A stretch of 64,000 nt of DNA from CAIWHR01 sp963811685 (GCA_963811685.1 CAWESK010000006.1:186001-250000), one strand, 5' to 3'; positions 38,949 to 48,681 are shown, numbered from the stretch's first letter. Translations and numbers: made by a program. The notes: a model not told the origin generated them from the sequence alone.

Positions 38949-40265
38949 TCAGTTCGTGCGCAATCCGTCGCGCGCGCGAAACCAGGCCGTCATCAGCGGC
39001 CGGAACCAGGCATTCCCGTTGTAGAAAGGAACGGCCGTGAACGGGATGTCGTCGAACGCCGTGGTGCCGTCGCGCTGGCCGAGCACCTTCTGCGCCACCT
39101 TGTGACCGAGATACGGCATCAGCGCCACGCCGGACCCGTTGCAGCCGAGCGCGTGCCAGATGCCGTCGCGCCGGCCGATGCCGGGAAGGTCGCTGCGCGT
39201 CATCGCAACGTTGCCGGTCCAGACGTGGCTCAGGCGCACCTCCGCGAGCGACGGGAAGATCGCGCACAGCTCCTTGCGCAGCCAGCGGGCGGCGGCGTCG
39301 AGCGCGATGGGATGCAGCGCGGCGCGCCCGCCCAGCACGATCCGCGTGCCGTCGGGAGACGGCCGATAATAAAGATGCTTGTCGCGTGTCTCGACGATCA
39401 TCCGACCGTGCGGGATCAGGCCGCGGACGCGCTCGGTGCCCAACGGCTCGGTGGCGATCAGAAAGCTCGGTATCGGCACGAGGCGCCGCGCGAGCCCGGG
39501 CGTCGCGCGTCCCGTGTAGCCGTTGGTCGCGACGACGATCTCGGCGGCCTCCAGCCTGCCGCGCACCGTTTCCACCACTGCCCCGCCCGACCCGCGTCGC
39601 GCGGCGGTCACCGGCGTGTGCCCGATGACCGTTGCCCCGGCTGCGCGCGCGGCTTGCAGCAGTCCCTGCTGGAACAGCGCCGGGTGCACGCCGCCGTGCG
39701 CGCGAAACAGCAAGCCGCCCTGATAGCAGTCGGCCGCCACCTCGGCGCGAACGTCGGCCTTGCTCAAAACGTCGATGGGCATGCGAAGATCGCGCCGCAG
39801 CGCGTCCGCGTCGCGCGCCATGACGTCGTAATCGGCGTTCGTCCAGGCGCCGCGCAGCCGCCCGCAGATCTGCAAGCCGGCGTCGATCCTCTCGTCGGCG
39901 ATCAGTCTTTCCACGAAGGCGAGCGATGCCATGCCCTCGCGGACCAGGTCCTTCGCCTTTTCCGCGCCGAACCGCTCGATAAGCTTCGTGTAGGAGAGCC
40001 GATGGCCGTGCCCGATCATCCCGCCGGATCGGCTCGATGCGCCCGCGCCCGGCGCGGCGGCGTCGACCACGACGACCGACCTGCCGGCGCGGGCCAGCGT
40101 CAGCGCCGCCGAAAGCCCCGTGTAGCCCGCACCGACGATCGCGACGTCGCAGCGCGGAGGGAGCGCGGCCTCGAGCGGCGCTTCGCGCGGCGCGGCGTCC
40201 CACCAATAGGGGTCGCGGGATGCGGGCGCCGCTTCGGCCGCCGTCATCTCTCCGGTCCTTGTCAT
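38949..40265 (-). CDS. FAD-dependent amine/amino-acid oxidase (DadA/PuuB-like)
   Basis: 438 residues. N-terminal FAD motif 'CDVAIVGAGYTGLSAALTLA' (about residues 39-58), 'GAGASSRSGGMIGHGHRLSY' matching the gamma-glutamylputrescine oxidase/glycine oxidase group, 'IVVATNGYTGRATPGLARRL', and C-terminal 'HALGCNGSGVALMPYLGHKV', the flavin-facing end of the DAO fold. It should oxidise an amine or amino acid with oxygen as acceptor. It diverges from the peptide transporter operon, whose SBP gene is 100 bp away, suggesting it may act on the imported compound. Confidence 0.88.
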   Translation of the reverse strand: MTRTGEMTAAEAAPASRDPYWWDAAPREAPLEAALPPRCDVAIVGAGYTGLSAALTLARAGRSVVVVDAAAPGAGASSRSGGMIGHGHRLSYTKLIERFGAEKAKDLVREGMASLAFVERLIADERIDAGLQICGRLRGAWTNADYDVMARDADALRRDLRMPIDVLSKADVRAEVAADCYQGGLLFRAHGGVHPALFQQGLLQAARAAGATVIGHTPVTAARRGSGGAVVETVRGRLEAAEIVVATNGYTGRATPGLARRLVPIPSFLIATEPLGTERVRGLIPHGRMIVETRDKHLYYRPSPDGTRIVLGGRAALHPIALDAAARWLRKELCAIFPSLAEVRLSHVWTGNVAMTRSDLPGIGRRDGIWHALGCNGSGVALMPYLGHKVAQKVLGQRDGTTAFDDIPFTAVPFYNGNAWFRPLMTAWFRARDGLRTN

Positions 40266-40315
40266 GTCGCGATTGTATGACGCAAGGCGTCCGCGCTCGA
40301 CGCCACGATGCGTGC

Positions 40316-40343
40316 TTGCATATCCCCGCACCCGCGGTAACAT
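40316..40343 (+). promoter_or_regulatory. Candidate sigma-70 promoter for the dpp-type operon
   Basis: TTGCAT and TAACAT hexamers separated by 16 bases lie 25-50 bases upstream of the solute-binding protein start, each matching four of six consensus positions. A clear CAGGAGG Shine-Dalgarno follows before the ATG. Confidence 0.4.
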
Positions 40344-40367
40344 GACGCCTCCCTCAGGAGGACGCCC

Positions 40368-41912
40368 ATGAAAAAGCTTCTACTCGCGGTGCTGTCGGCC
40401 GCATTGCTGTGCGCGCCGCCGGCGCTTGCGCAGAAGAAGAGCCTCGTCGTCGGCATGGGCTCCGCCGACGCCGGCAAGCTCGATCCGCATATCGCGTCGA
40501 CGACGCCCGACAAGGGCCTGTTGAGCTGGATGTTCAACGGCCTCGTCCGCATACGCCCCGGCAAGATCAGCCCGGAATTCATCGAGCCCGATCTCGCCGA
40601 AAGCTGGACGTCGAATCCGGCCGGCACCGAATGGACGTTCAAGATCAGGAAGGGCGTGCAGTGCCATCACGGCTATGGCGAGTTCACGGCGGATGATGCC
40701 GTTTACTCGATCAAGCGTGCGAGCAACAAGGCGACGTCGTCCTATTCGAACGATTTCTCGGCGATCGACAAAGTCGAGGCGCCCGACAGGTACACGGTGA
40801 AGATCACGCTGAAGAATCCGGTCGCGGGCTTCCTGGGCTACGTCGCCAACGTCAACGGCGGCAACCAGATCTGCAAGAAGGCCGCCGAGGAAATGGGCGA
40901 GAACTTCGCCAAGAAGCCGATCGGCACCGGCCCCTTCATGTTCTCCGAGTACCAGCCGCAGCAATACGTGAAGCTCGTCGCCAACAAGCAGTATTTCCGC
41001 GGCGCGCCGATCATCGAGGACATCACCTTCCGCTACATCCCGGCCGATTCGAGCCGCGACCTCGCGTTCCAGTCGGGCGAGCTCGACATGATCTACGGCA
41101 AGCAGGATCAGACGTGGTTCGACCGCACCGCCAAGCTGCCGGGCGTGAAAGTGATCGCGATGGAGCCGGGCGAGCTGTCGGTGCTGTCGCTCAACATCAC
41201 GGTGAAGCCGCTCGACGACATCCGCGTGCGCCAGGCCATCGCCTATGCGATCGATCGCAAGGCCATCGTCGCCTTCAAGGGGGCCGGCTCGTCGCGCGAG
41301 GCGGTCTCGGTCGTGCCTTCCGGCTATCTCGGCACCGACGAGAAGGCGCCGCTCTTTCCCTACGATCCGGCCAAGGCAAAGGCGCTTCTCGCCGAAGCGG
41401 GCTATCCCAACGGGCTCACGATCAAGACGATCCACACGACGCTGACCGGAATGCAGACGCTGATCGAAGCGGTGCAGGCGCAGCTCAAGAAGGTCGGCAT
41501 CAACCTCGACATCGAGCTCGTCGAGCACGCGACGTTTCACGCGCAGATCCGCAAGGACCTCTCGCCGATCGTGCATTACCAGGCCGCGCGCTTCCCGGTG
41601 GCCGATGTCTACCTGACCCAGTTCTTCGATTCGAAATCGATCGTCGGCTCGCCGACCGCGGTGACGAATTTCAGCCATTGCAACGTCGCCGACGACGAGA
41701 TCCGCGCCGCGCGGGTCGAGTCGGATCCCGCGAAGCAGAAGGCACTCTGGAAGACCGCGCAGGAGAAGATCATCAAGGCGGTCTGCGGCGTCCCCATCTA
41801 CGAGCAGCTCCAGCTGTGGGCGTGGACCGACAAGCTCGATCTCGGATACGAGCTGCAGGGCTCGCTCAATCTGGCGCCGCCGATCACGGAGAAGACGCAC
41901 TTCGTCAAGTGA
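40368..41912 (+). CDS. Peptide/nickel-type ABC transporter solute-binding protein
   Basis: 514 residues, family-5 (DppA/OppA) binding protein. Signal peptide about 1-21 ('LLLAVLSAALLCAPPALAQ'). Mature region shows 'DLAESWTSNPAGTEWTFKIR', 'FTADDAVYSIKRASNK', 'PIGTGPFMFSEYQPQQYVKL', and 'VRQAIAYAIDRKAIVAFKGA', all hallmark segments of the family. It delivers a peptide or related compound to DppBC-like permeases encoded next. First gene of a five-gene plus-strand operon; strong CAGGAGG ribosome-binding site. Confidence 0.92.
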   Translation: MKKLLLAVLSAALLCAPPALAQKKSLVVGMGSADAGKLDPHIASTTPDKGLLSWMFNGLVRIRPGKISPEFIEPDLAESWTSNPAGTEWTFKIRKGVQCHHGYGEFTADDAVYSIKRASNKATSSYSNDFSAIDKVEAPDRYTVKITLKNPVAGFLGYVANVNGGNQICKKAAEEMGENFAKKPIGTGPFMFSEYQPQQYVKLVANKQYFRGAPIIEDITFRYIPADSSRDLAFQSGELDMIYGKQDQTWFDRTAKLPGVKVIAMEPGELSVLSLNITVKPLDDIRVRQAIAYAIDRKAIVAFKGAGSSREAVSVVPSGYLGTDEKAPLFPYDPAKAKALLAEAGYPNGLTIKTIHTTLTGMQTLIEAVQAQLKKVGINLDIELVEHATFHAQIRKDLSPIVHYQAARFPVADVYLTQFFDSKSIVGSPTAVTNFSHCNVADDEIRAARVESDPAKQKALWKTAQEKIIKAVCGVPIYEQLQLWAWTDKLDLGYELQGSLNLAPPITEKTHFVK

Positions 41913-41982
41913 GCGCGCGAATCCGCAGCCTGATCGTCGGCAATCTCCCGCGGCGCCCGCTCCGCCGGCCGTACCGCCTGCG

Positions 41983-42921
41983 ATGACCGCGTTTGTCGTA
42001 CGCCGTCTCGCGTTCGCCTGCGTGACGCTGTTCGCGGTGCTGACGCTGGTGTTCGTGCTGGTGCGGATCGTCCCCGGCGATCCGGCGCAGCTGATTCTCG
42101 GAGATCAGGCGAGTCGCGAAGCGATCGAGGCGCTGCGGCACCGGCTCGGCCTCGACTTGCCGATGATGGAGCAGTACGCGCTGTTCCTCGCCGGCGCGCT
42201 GCGCGGCGACTGGGGCGTGTCGATGGTGACGGGTCAGCCGGTCATCGGCGAAGTGCTGCGCGTGCTGCCGTGGACGATCGAGCTCACGGTCGTCTCGCTG
42301 CTGCTCGGCATCGCGATCGGCGTTCCCGCCGGCGTCTACGCGGCGATCCATCGCAACCGCTTCGTCGACTACGCAGTGCGCATCTCCTCGCTGCTGGGAC
42401 TGTCCTTTCCGCCGTTCGTCGCCGCCATCATCCTGCTGCTCGTCTTCGCCATCGCGCTGCCGTGGTTCCCCGTCATCAGCGCGCGTTCCGGCAGCCTCAT
42501 GGCGTGGTACCAGTCGATCACGCTGCCCGCCGTCAGCCTCGGCCTGATCTCGGCCGCGTACGTCACCCGCGTCACGCGCTCGGCGATGCTCGAGGTGCTG
42601 TCCGAGGACTACGTGCGCACCGCGCGCGCCAAGGGCGTGCCGTGGAACGTCGTGATCTGGCGGCATGCGCTGCGCAACGCGCTGATCCCGATCATCACGG
42701 TCGTCGGCCTTTATCTCGGCATCCTGATCGGCAACTCGGTGCTGACCGAGATCGTCTTCAGCCGCCCGGGCCTTGGCAAGCTTCTCATCGGCGCGCTCAA
42801 CCAGCGCGACTATCCGATGCTGCAGGGAATGATGGTCATCTACACGCTGATCGTGGTGCTCGTGAACCTCGGCACCGACCTCGCGTACGGGTTCGTCGAT
42901 CCGCGGGTGAAGCTGAAATGA
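41983..42921 (+). CDS. Peptide ABC transporter permease, DppB-like
   Basis: 312 residues with six membrane helices. N-terminal 'FVVRRLAFACVTLFAVLTLV' followed by 'VRIVPGDPAQLILGD' is the standard DppB/GsiC opening. The cytoplasmic loop 'DYVRTARAKGVPWNVVIWRH' is the EAA motif, and 'VFSRPGLGKLLIGALNQRDY' the conserved C-terminal segment. Forms the channel with the DppC-like protein. A hairpin-bearing repeat separates it from that gene, unlike the tight packing elsewhere in the operon. Confidence 0.93.
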   Translation: MTAFVVRRLAFACVTLFAVLTLVFVLVRIVPGDPAQLILGDQASREAIEALRHRLGLDLPMMEQYALFLAGALRGDWGVSMVTGQPVIGEVLRVLPWTIELTVVSLLLGIAIGVPAGVYAAIHRNRFVDYAVRISSLLGLSFPPFVAAIILLLVFAIALPWFPVISARSGSLMAWYQSITLPAVSLGLISAAYVTRVTRSAMLEVLSEDYVRTARAKGVPWNVVIWRHALRNALIPIITVVGLYLGILIGNSVLTEIVFSRPGLGKLLIGALNQRDYPMLQGMMVIYTLIVVLVNLGTDLAYGFVDPRVKLK

Positions 42922-43005
42922 GCCCCCACGCTCGCCGGACTGCGTCGCTCGCTGCCCCCCGGGGGGGCGGAGTCAGTCCCTCGGGGCGGCCCTTCGGGAC
43001 TGACC
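42922..43005 (-). repeat. Single inverted copy of the hairpin extragenic repeat
   Basis: Read on the minus strand, this segment matches the 38.8-kb tandem units: TCAGTCCC..GGGACTGA hairpin (arms at 42973-42980 and 42996-43003), the G-rich stretch with GGGGGGCAGCGAGCG, and GCGAGCGTGGGGG. It fills the gap between the two peptide permease genes almost exactly, so the message must be read through it. Confidence 0.85.
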
Positions 43006-43012
43006 ATTGAGC

Positions 43013-43891
43013 ATGCCTTCGACGACTGCCGCGCCCTCGCCGCTCGCCTATTTCGCGGCGGCGACGCTGAAGGCGTTCAACACCAACAAGACCTCGTGGA
43101 TCGGGCTCGCGGTGTTCCTCGTCGTGATCGCGCTGGCGATCCTCGCACCCGTGATCGCGCCCTACGATCCCACCGACCAGAACATTCTCGAGAAGCTCCG
43201 CCCCCCTTCGCTCGAGCATTGGCTCGGCACCGACAGCTTCGGCCGCGACACGCTGTCGCGCGTGCTCTACGGCGCGCGCATCTCGCTCGTCATCGGCATC
43301 GTATCGACGCTCGCCGCGATGGTGATCGGGACGGCGATCGGCCTCATCGCCGGCTGGCACGGCGGGCGCCTCGATACGGTGACGATGCAGGCGATGGACG
43401 TCCTGCTCGCCTTCCCGTCGCTGATCCTGGGGCTGATCCTCGTGGCGATGCTCGGTCCTTCGATGGTCAACATCATCATCGCCATCGCGCTGACGTCGAT
43501 CCCGCCCTTCGCGCGCATCGCGCGCGCCCCCACCATCGCGGTCAAGGAGCGGGAATTCATCGATGCCGGGCGGGCGCTCGGCTATTCCGACACCCGCATC
43601 CTGACGATCCACATCCTGCCCAACATCCTGCCGGAAATCCTGGTCATGGGCTCGCTGTGGCTCGCCAACGCCATTCGCACCGAAGCCTCGCTCGCCTTCG
43701 TGGGACTCGGCGTCAAGCCGCCGATCGCCACCTGGGGCGGCATGATCCGCGAGGGTTTCGAGAACATCCTCGACAGCTACTGGCTCGCGCTGGTGCCCGG
43801 CGTCGCCATCCTCGTGGTGATCTTCGCCCTGAACCTGCTCGGCGACGGGCTGCGCGACGCCATCGACCCGAAGCTCAAGGGCGAATCATGA
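43013..43891 (+). CDS. Peptide ABC transporter permease, DppC-like
   Basis: 292 residues. Opening segment 'LKAFNTNKTSWIGLAVFLVV' is followed by 'DPTDQNILEKLRPPSLEHWL', then 'GTDSFGRDTLSRVLYGARIS', the DppC signature. EAA loop 'EFIDAGRALGYSDTRILTIH' and C-terminus 'VVIFALNLLGDGLRDAIDPK' are typical. The ATG is two codons after an in-frame TTG and lies just beyond the inserted repeat. The stop overlaps the ATPase start (ATGA), so these two genes are translationally coupled. Confidence 0.92.
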   Translation: MPSTTAAPSPLAYFAAATLKAFNTNKTSWIGLAVFLVVIALAILAPVIAPYDPTDQNILEKLRPPSLEHWLGTDSFGRDTLSRVLYGARISLVIGIVSTLAAMVIGTAIGLIAGWHGGRLDTVTMQAMDVLLAFPSLILGLILVAMLGPSMVNIIIAIALTSIPPFARIARAPTIAVKEREFIDAGRALGYSDTRILTIHILPNILPEILVMGSLWLANAIRTEASLAFVGLGVKPPIATWGGMIREGFENILDSYWLALVPGVAILVVIFALNLLGDGLRDAIDPKLKGES

Positions 43892-45720
43892 ACCCTGCGG
43901 CGACCGGCGAGGTTCCCGTCCTCGCCGTCCGCAACCTGACGACCGCGTTTCGCGTCGACGGCGAATGGACGACCGTCGTGAAGGGAATCTCGTTCGAGAT
44001 CGGGCCGCGCGAGACGGTGGCGATCGTCGGCGAATCCGGCTCGGGGAAGAGCGTGACCGCGCTGTCGATCATGCGGCTCCTGCCCGCCGCCAACAGCCGC
44101 GCGACGGGCGAAGTCCTGCTCGAGGGACGCGACCTTCTGCAGCTGCCCGAAGCGGAGATGCGCGTCGTCCGCGGCAACCAGATCTCGATGATCTTCCAGG
44201 AGCCGATGACGAGCCTGAACCCCGTGCTCACCCTCGGGTTCCAGATCGCCGAGGCGCTCGTCTACCACCGCGCCCTCGATCGCGCGCAGGCCGAAGCCGA
44301 GACATTGCGGATCCTGGAGCGCGTTCGCATCCCGTCCGCGGCGTCGCGGCTGCACGAGTACCCGCACCGGCTGTCCGGCGGCATGCGCCAGCGGGTGATG
44401 ATCGCGATGGCGCTGGCGTGCAAGCCGAAGCTCCTGATCGCCGACGAGCCGACCACGGCGCTCGACGTCACCATCCAGGCGGAGATTCTCGAGCTCATCA
44501 AGATGCTGCAGGACGAGGAAGGCATGGCCGTCGCGTTCATCACGCACGACATGGGCGTGGTGGCCGAGATCGCCGACCGCACGGTCGTCATGCTGAACGG
44601 CAACGCGGTCGAGCAGGCGCCGACCGCCCGCCTCTTCGCCGCGCCGCGCGAGCCCTACACGCGCGCGCTGCTCGCCGCGGTGCCGCGTCTCGGCTCGATG
44701 AAGGGCCGGCCCGATCCGCAACGGTTTCCGGTGATCGATCCCGTCTCCGGCGAGCGCGAAGTCCTCGCCGACACGGCGTCGACCGCCGCGGTCTCCGAGC
44801 GGCCGGTGCTCGAGGTCGCCAATCTCGTCACCCGCTTCGACCTCCACTCCGGCCTGCTCGGGCGCGTGCGGGCACGCGTGCATGCGGTCGAGGACATCTC
44901 CTTCTCGCTCGCCGCCGGCGAGACGCTCGCGCTGGTCGGCGAAAGCGGTTGCGGCAAGTCGACCACCGGCCGCTCGATCCTGCGCCTCGTCGAGCCGAGC
45001 TCCGGCACCGTGCTGTTCGAGGGCCAGGACGTGCGCGCCCTCGACCGCGCGGGGCTGCGCGCCGCGCGCCGCCGGATGCAGATGATCTTCCAGGATCCGT
45101 TCGCGAGCCTCAACCCGCGCAAGACGGTCGGCGGCGCGATCGCCGAGCCGATGATCGTGCACGGTCTCCGCGAGCCGGCGGAGGCGCGCGAGCGAGTCCA
45201 TGCGCTGCTCGTCAAGGTCGGGCTGCCGCCGGACATGGCGAGCCGCTTCCCGCACGAATTCTCCGGCGGCCAGCGGCAGCGCCTGTGCATCGCGCGCGCG
45301 CTCGCGCTCGAGCCGAAGCTGTTGGTCGCGGACGAGGCCGTATCGGCGCTCGACGTCTCGATCAAGGCGCAGGTCATCAACCTGATGATGGACCTGCAGG
45401 CGGAGATGGGGCTCGCCTATCTCTTCATTTCGCACGACATCGCGGTCGTCGAGCGGATCAGCCATCGCGTCGCGGTGATGTATCTCGGCGAGATCGTCGA
45501 GATCGGCCCGCGCGCGGCGATCATCGAAGATCCGCAGCATCCGTACACGAAACGGCTGCTGGCGGCCGTGCCCGTCCCCGAAGCGGGCCGGCGCAAGCTG
45601 CGACGCGGGCTGTCGACGACGGAGATACCGAGCCCGGTACATGCGCTCGACTACGAGCCTGCGCCGCGCCGCTATCGCGAAGTCTCTCCCGGCCACGTCG
45701 TGCAGGCATTCGAGACGTAG
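43888..45720 (+). CDS. Fused double ATP-binding protein of a peptide ABC transporter (DppD-DppF/GsiA-like)
   Basis: 610 residues with two complete nucleotide-binding domains. First: Walker A 'GESGSGKSVTALSIMRLLPA' (about 47), signature 'LSGGMRQRVMIAMALACKPK', Walker B 'LLIADEPTTALD'. Second: Walker A 'GESGCGKSTTGRSILRLVEP' (about 352), signature 'FSGGQRQRLCIARALALEPK', Walker B 'LLVADEAVSALD' (Pro of DEP replaced by Ala). Each ends with an oligopeptide-type C-terminal segment such as 'PQHPYTKRLLAAVP'. One polypeptide thus replaces DppD and DppF, as in GsiA of the glutathione importer, though the substrate here is unknown. Confidence 0.93.
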   Translation: MNPAATGEVPVLAVRNLTTAFRVDGEWTTVVKGISFEIGPRETVAIVGESGSGKSVTALSIMRLLPAANSRATGEVLLEGRDLLQLPEAEMRVVRGNQISMIFQEPMTSLNPVLTLGFQIAEALVYHRALDRAQAEAETLRILERVRIPSAASRLHEYPHRLSGGMRQRVMIAMALACKPKLLIADEPTTALDVTIQAEILELIKMLQDEEGMAVAFITHDMGVVAEIADRTVVMLNGNAVEQAPTARLFAAPREPYTRALLAAVPRLGSMKGRPDPQRFPVIDPVSGEREVLADTASTAAVSERPVLEVANLVTRFDLHSGLLGRVRARVHAVEDISFSLAAGETLALVGESGCGKSTTGRSILRLVEPSSGTVLFEGQDVRALDRAGLRAARRRMQMIFQDPFASLNPRKTVGGAIAEPMIVHGLREPAEARERVHALLVKVGLPPDMASRFPHEFSGGQRQRLCIARALALEPKLLVADEAVSALDVSIKAQVINLMMDLQAEMGLAYLFISHDIAVVERISHRVAVMYLGEIVEIGPRAAIIEDPQHPYTKRLLAAVPVPEAGRRKLRRGLSTTEIPSPVHALDYEPAPRRYREVSPGHVVQAFET

Positions 45721-45766
45721 TAGACGCGGCACCCGTAGCGTTGACGCTCATTGCACAGGAGGCATC

Positions 45767-46852
45767 ATGAAGAAGGCTTGGCTCGTGGCATCGCTGGCGT
45801 TGTTCAGCTGCCTGACGTTCGCGCAGGAGCCCGTGCCCGTGATTCGCTTCGATTCGATCCCCGATCCGGTGAAGCTGCCCAACGACATCTACTTCGGTGA
45901 AGTCACCGGCGTCGCGGTCAATTCCAAGGGACACGTCTTCGTGCTTTCGCGCGGCAACACGACCGGCCCCGCGTACGCCGCGGCGGCGGCGCAGTTGCTC
46001 GAGTTCGACCGCGACGGCAAGTTCATCCGCGAGATCGGCAAGAACCTGTACGCCTGGTCGTTCGGGCATTCGGTCCGCGTCGATCGGGAAGACAACATCT
46101 GGGCCGTCGACAAGGGCTCGGACATGGTGATCAAGTTCAATCCGCAGGGGCGCGTGGTGATGGTCTTCGGCCGCAAGCAGGAAGCCTCCGACGAGGACAC
46201 GGGACCGTTGAAGCATCCGAAGCCTCCGCTGCCGCCCGAAATCGGCCGCTTTCGCCAGGTGACCGACGTCACATGGGATCCCGCCGGCAATGCCTACATC
46301 AGCGACGGCTACATCAATTCGCGGATCGCGAAGGTGGACAGGAACGGCAAATGGCTGAAGTCCTGGGGCGAGCCCGGAAACAAGCCCGGCCAGCTCAACA
46401 CGCCGCACAACATCGCGGCCGACGCGCAGGGCAACATCTATGTCGCCGATCGCGGCAACCGGCGCATCCAGGTGTTCGACGGCGAAGGCACTGTGCTGCG
46501 CGAAATCCGGATCGACGTGCCCGTGGAGCCCGGCGCGCAACCGGCGATCGGCGCAGTGCCCGACGTCGTCAAGCTCGAAGCCGCGGGCTCGCCGCTGACG
46601 ATGGCGCCCGGCGCGCCGTGGACCGTGTGCATCACGCCGGGACCGAAGCAGGTGCTGTACACGTCGGATGCGTACCCCGGCCGGATCTACAAGCTCAGCC
46701 TCGACGGCAAGGTCCTCGGCGTGCTGGGCGAATCCGGAAAGCAGTTGAAGCAGTTCGGCTGGATCCACGAAATCGCGTGCCCGTCCGAGAACGTGCTGTA
46801 CGTGGCGGAGCTTCTGAACTGGCGGGTGCAAAAGCTCATCCTGCATCCCTGA
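45767..46852 (+). CDS. Secreted NHL-repeat six-bladed beta-propeller protein
   Basis: 361 residues. Signal peptide about 1-20 ('WLVASLALFSCLTFAQ'). NHL-type repeats follow: 'VTGVAVNSKGHVFVLSRGNT', 'NIWAVDKGSDMVIKFNPQGR', 'NAYISDGYINSRIAKVDRNG' and 'NIYVADRGNRRIQVFDGEGT'. This resembles the peptidyl-alpha-hydroxyglycine amidating-lyase-like propellers, but no catalytic residue can be assigned. CAGGAGG lies six bases before the ATG and the gene follows the transporter ATPase by about 45 bases, so it probably belongs to that operon and handles the same extracytoplasmic compound. Confidence 0.83.
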   Translation: MKKAWLVASLALFSCLTFAQEPVPVIRFDSIPDPVKLPNDIYFGEVTGVAVNSKGHVFVLSRGNTTGPAYAAAAAQLLEFDRDGKFIREIGKNLYAWSFGHSVRVDREDNIWAVDKGSDMVIKFNPQGRVVMVFGRKQEASDEDTGPLKHPKPPLPPEIGRFRQVTDVTWDPAGNAYISDGYINSRIAKVDRNGKWLKSWGEPGNKPGQLNTPHNIAADAQGNIYVADRGNRRIQVFDGEGTVLREIRIDVPVEPGAQPAIGAVPDVVKLEAAGSPLTMAPGAPWTVCITPGPKQVLYTSDAYPGRIYKLSLDGKVLGVLGESGKQLKQFGWIHEIACPSENVLYVAELLNWRVQKLILHP

Positions 46853-46874
46853 CCTCACTGCGCCAGGCCCGCGT

Positions 46875-48497
46875 TCAGGGGAAGCGGTAATCCTTGAATT
46901 GCTGGCGCAGCGTGAGCTTGGACAGCTTGCCGGTCGCCGTATGCGGCAGCTCGTCGACGAACACGACGTCGTCGGGAAGCCACCATTTGGCGACCTTTCC
47001 TTCGTAGAATTTCAGCATCGTCTCCCGGCAAAGATCGGCGCCCGCTCGCTTCACCACGATGAGGAGCGGCCGCTCGTCCCATTTCGGATGGCGGACGCCG
47101 ATCACGGCGGCCTCGGCGACCGCCGGATGCCCGACCGCGATGTTCTCCAGCTCGATCGAGCTGATCCACTCGCCGCCCGACTTGATCACGTCCTTCGACC
47201 GGTCGACGATCTGCAGGTAGCCGTCGGCATCGATCGTCCCGACGTCGCCGGTGGGCAGCCAGCCGTCCTGCGTCAGCGGATTGCCGCCCGCGTTCTTGTA
47301 ATAGCTCTGCAAGACCCACGGACCGCGCACGAGCACGTCGCCCGACGCCTTGCCGTCGCGCGGCAGCTCGGTTCCCGCGCCATCGACGATCTTCATCTCC
47401 ACGCCATAGAGCGGGCGCCCCTGCTTCAGCGAGCGCTCGAACTGCGCCTCCGCGGAAAGCGCGCGGTGCTTGCCCTTGGGCGTATTGAGGGTGCCGACCG
47501 GACTCATCTCCGTCATGCCCCAGCCGTGCAGCACGCGCACGCCGAACTCCTCCGTCAGCGTCCTGATCATCGCCGGCGGGCAGGCCGCACCGCCGATCGA
47601 CGTCGATTTGAGCGTCGAGAACCGGAGGTTGTTCTTTTGCATGTGGTTGATGAGGCTCGTCCAGACGGTCGGCACCGCCGAGGTGCTGTCGACGGCTTCG
47701 CTCTCGAGGAGCTCGTAGAGGCTCGCGCCGTCCAGCGCGGCGCCCGGAAAGACGAGCTTGGCGCCGACCATCGGCGCGGCGTAGGGAATGCCCCAGGCGT
47801 TGACGTGGAACATCGGCACGATCGCGAGCACCGAGCTCGACGCCGACAGGGCTTTCGTGTCGGGAAGCGAGATCGCGAAGGCGTGCAGGATCGTCGAGCG
47901 GTGGCTGAACAGCACGCCTTTCGGATGGCCGGTCGTTCCCGACGTGTAGCACAGGCACGCGGCCGTGTTCTCGTCGAACTCGGGCCATTCGAAATCGTCG
48001 CTCTCCGCAGCGAGCAGGTCCTCGTAGGCCGCGAGGCCCGGAACGGCCGCCGGCGGAAGATGCGCGCGGTCGGCGAGCGCGATCCAATGCTTGACGCGCG
48101 GGCACGCAGGCGCGAGCTTCTCGACCAGCGCCGCGAACGTGAGATCGAAGAACACGATCTCGTCGTCGGCGTCGTTGACGATGTAGACCAGCTGGTCGTG
48201 GAAGAGCCGCGGATTGATCGTGTGGATGACCGCGCCCATTCCCGAGACGGCGTAGTAGAGCTCGAAATGCCGATAGCCGTTCCATGCAAGCGTGCCGACC
48301 CGGTCGCCCGCCTTCACCCCCAGCCGCCCCAGCGCTCGCGCCAGCCGGCGGGCGCGCGCGTGCGCGTCGCGATAGGTATAGCGGTGAATCGGCCCCTCGA
48401 TCGTCCGCGAGACGATCTCGGTGTCGCCGTGGCAGCGGTCCGCGTGCCGGATCAGCGACGAGATCATCAACGGCACGTTCATCATCAGTCCGCGCAT
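46875..48497 (-). CDS. Acyl-CoA ligase (AMP-forming), DmdB/long-chain type
   Basis: 540 residues. The ATP-binding P-loop is 'CYTSGTTGHPKGVLFSHR' (about 183-200), A5 motif 'GWGMTEMSPVGT', and the hinge/A8 region 'LQIVDRSKDVIKSGGEWISS', with A10 Lys in 'LPHTATGKLSKLTLRQQFKD'. The opening 'MRGLMMNVPLMISSLIRHAD' matches the 3-methylmercaptopropionyl/medium-chain ligase group. It converts a carboxylic acid to its CoA ester using ATP. It is divergent from the Liv-type transporter genes, consistent with activation of the imported acid. Confidence 0.92.
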   Translation of the reverse strand: MRGLMMNVPLMISSLIRHADRCHGDTEIVSRTIEGPIHRYTYRDAHARARRLARALGRLGVKAGDRVGTLAWNGYRHFELYYAVSGMGAVIHTINPRLFHDQLVYIVNDADDEIVFFDLTFAALVEKLAPACPRVKHWIALADRAHLPPAAVPGLAAYEDLLAAESDDFEWPEFDENTAACLCYTSGTTGHPKGVLFSHRSTILHAFAISLPDTKALSASSSVLAIVPMFHVNAWGIPYAAPMVGAKLVFPGAALDGASLYELLESEAVDSTSAVPTVWTSLINHMQKNNLRFSTLKSTSIGGAACPPAMIRTLTEEFGVRVLHGWGMTEMSPVGTLNTPKGKHRALSAEAQFERSLKQGRPLYGVEMKIVDGAGTELPRDGKASGDVLVRGPWVLQSYYKNAGGNPLTQDGWLPTGDVGTIDADGYLQIVDRSKDVIKSGGEWISSIELENIAVGHPAVAEAAVIGVRHPKWDERPLLIVVKRAGADLCRETMLKFYEGKVAKWWLPDDVVFVDELPHTATGKLSKLTLRQQFKDYRFP

Positions 48498-48681
48498 CGC
48501 GCTCCTCCTTTGCGGCGTTTTCGTCCGCCGCCGGGACAGGCATGCCGTCCGCGGCAGATTCTAGCCTGCTTGAAATGCCCGGTCGCTCCCGGTAGCATCG
48601 CCCATCCCACCCACCGACCGGCGACCGCGGGTTTTTCGTGCAACGCCCGGCGAGAGATCGTGGGAGCGATAAGGAGGAGCC

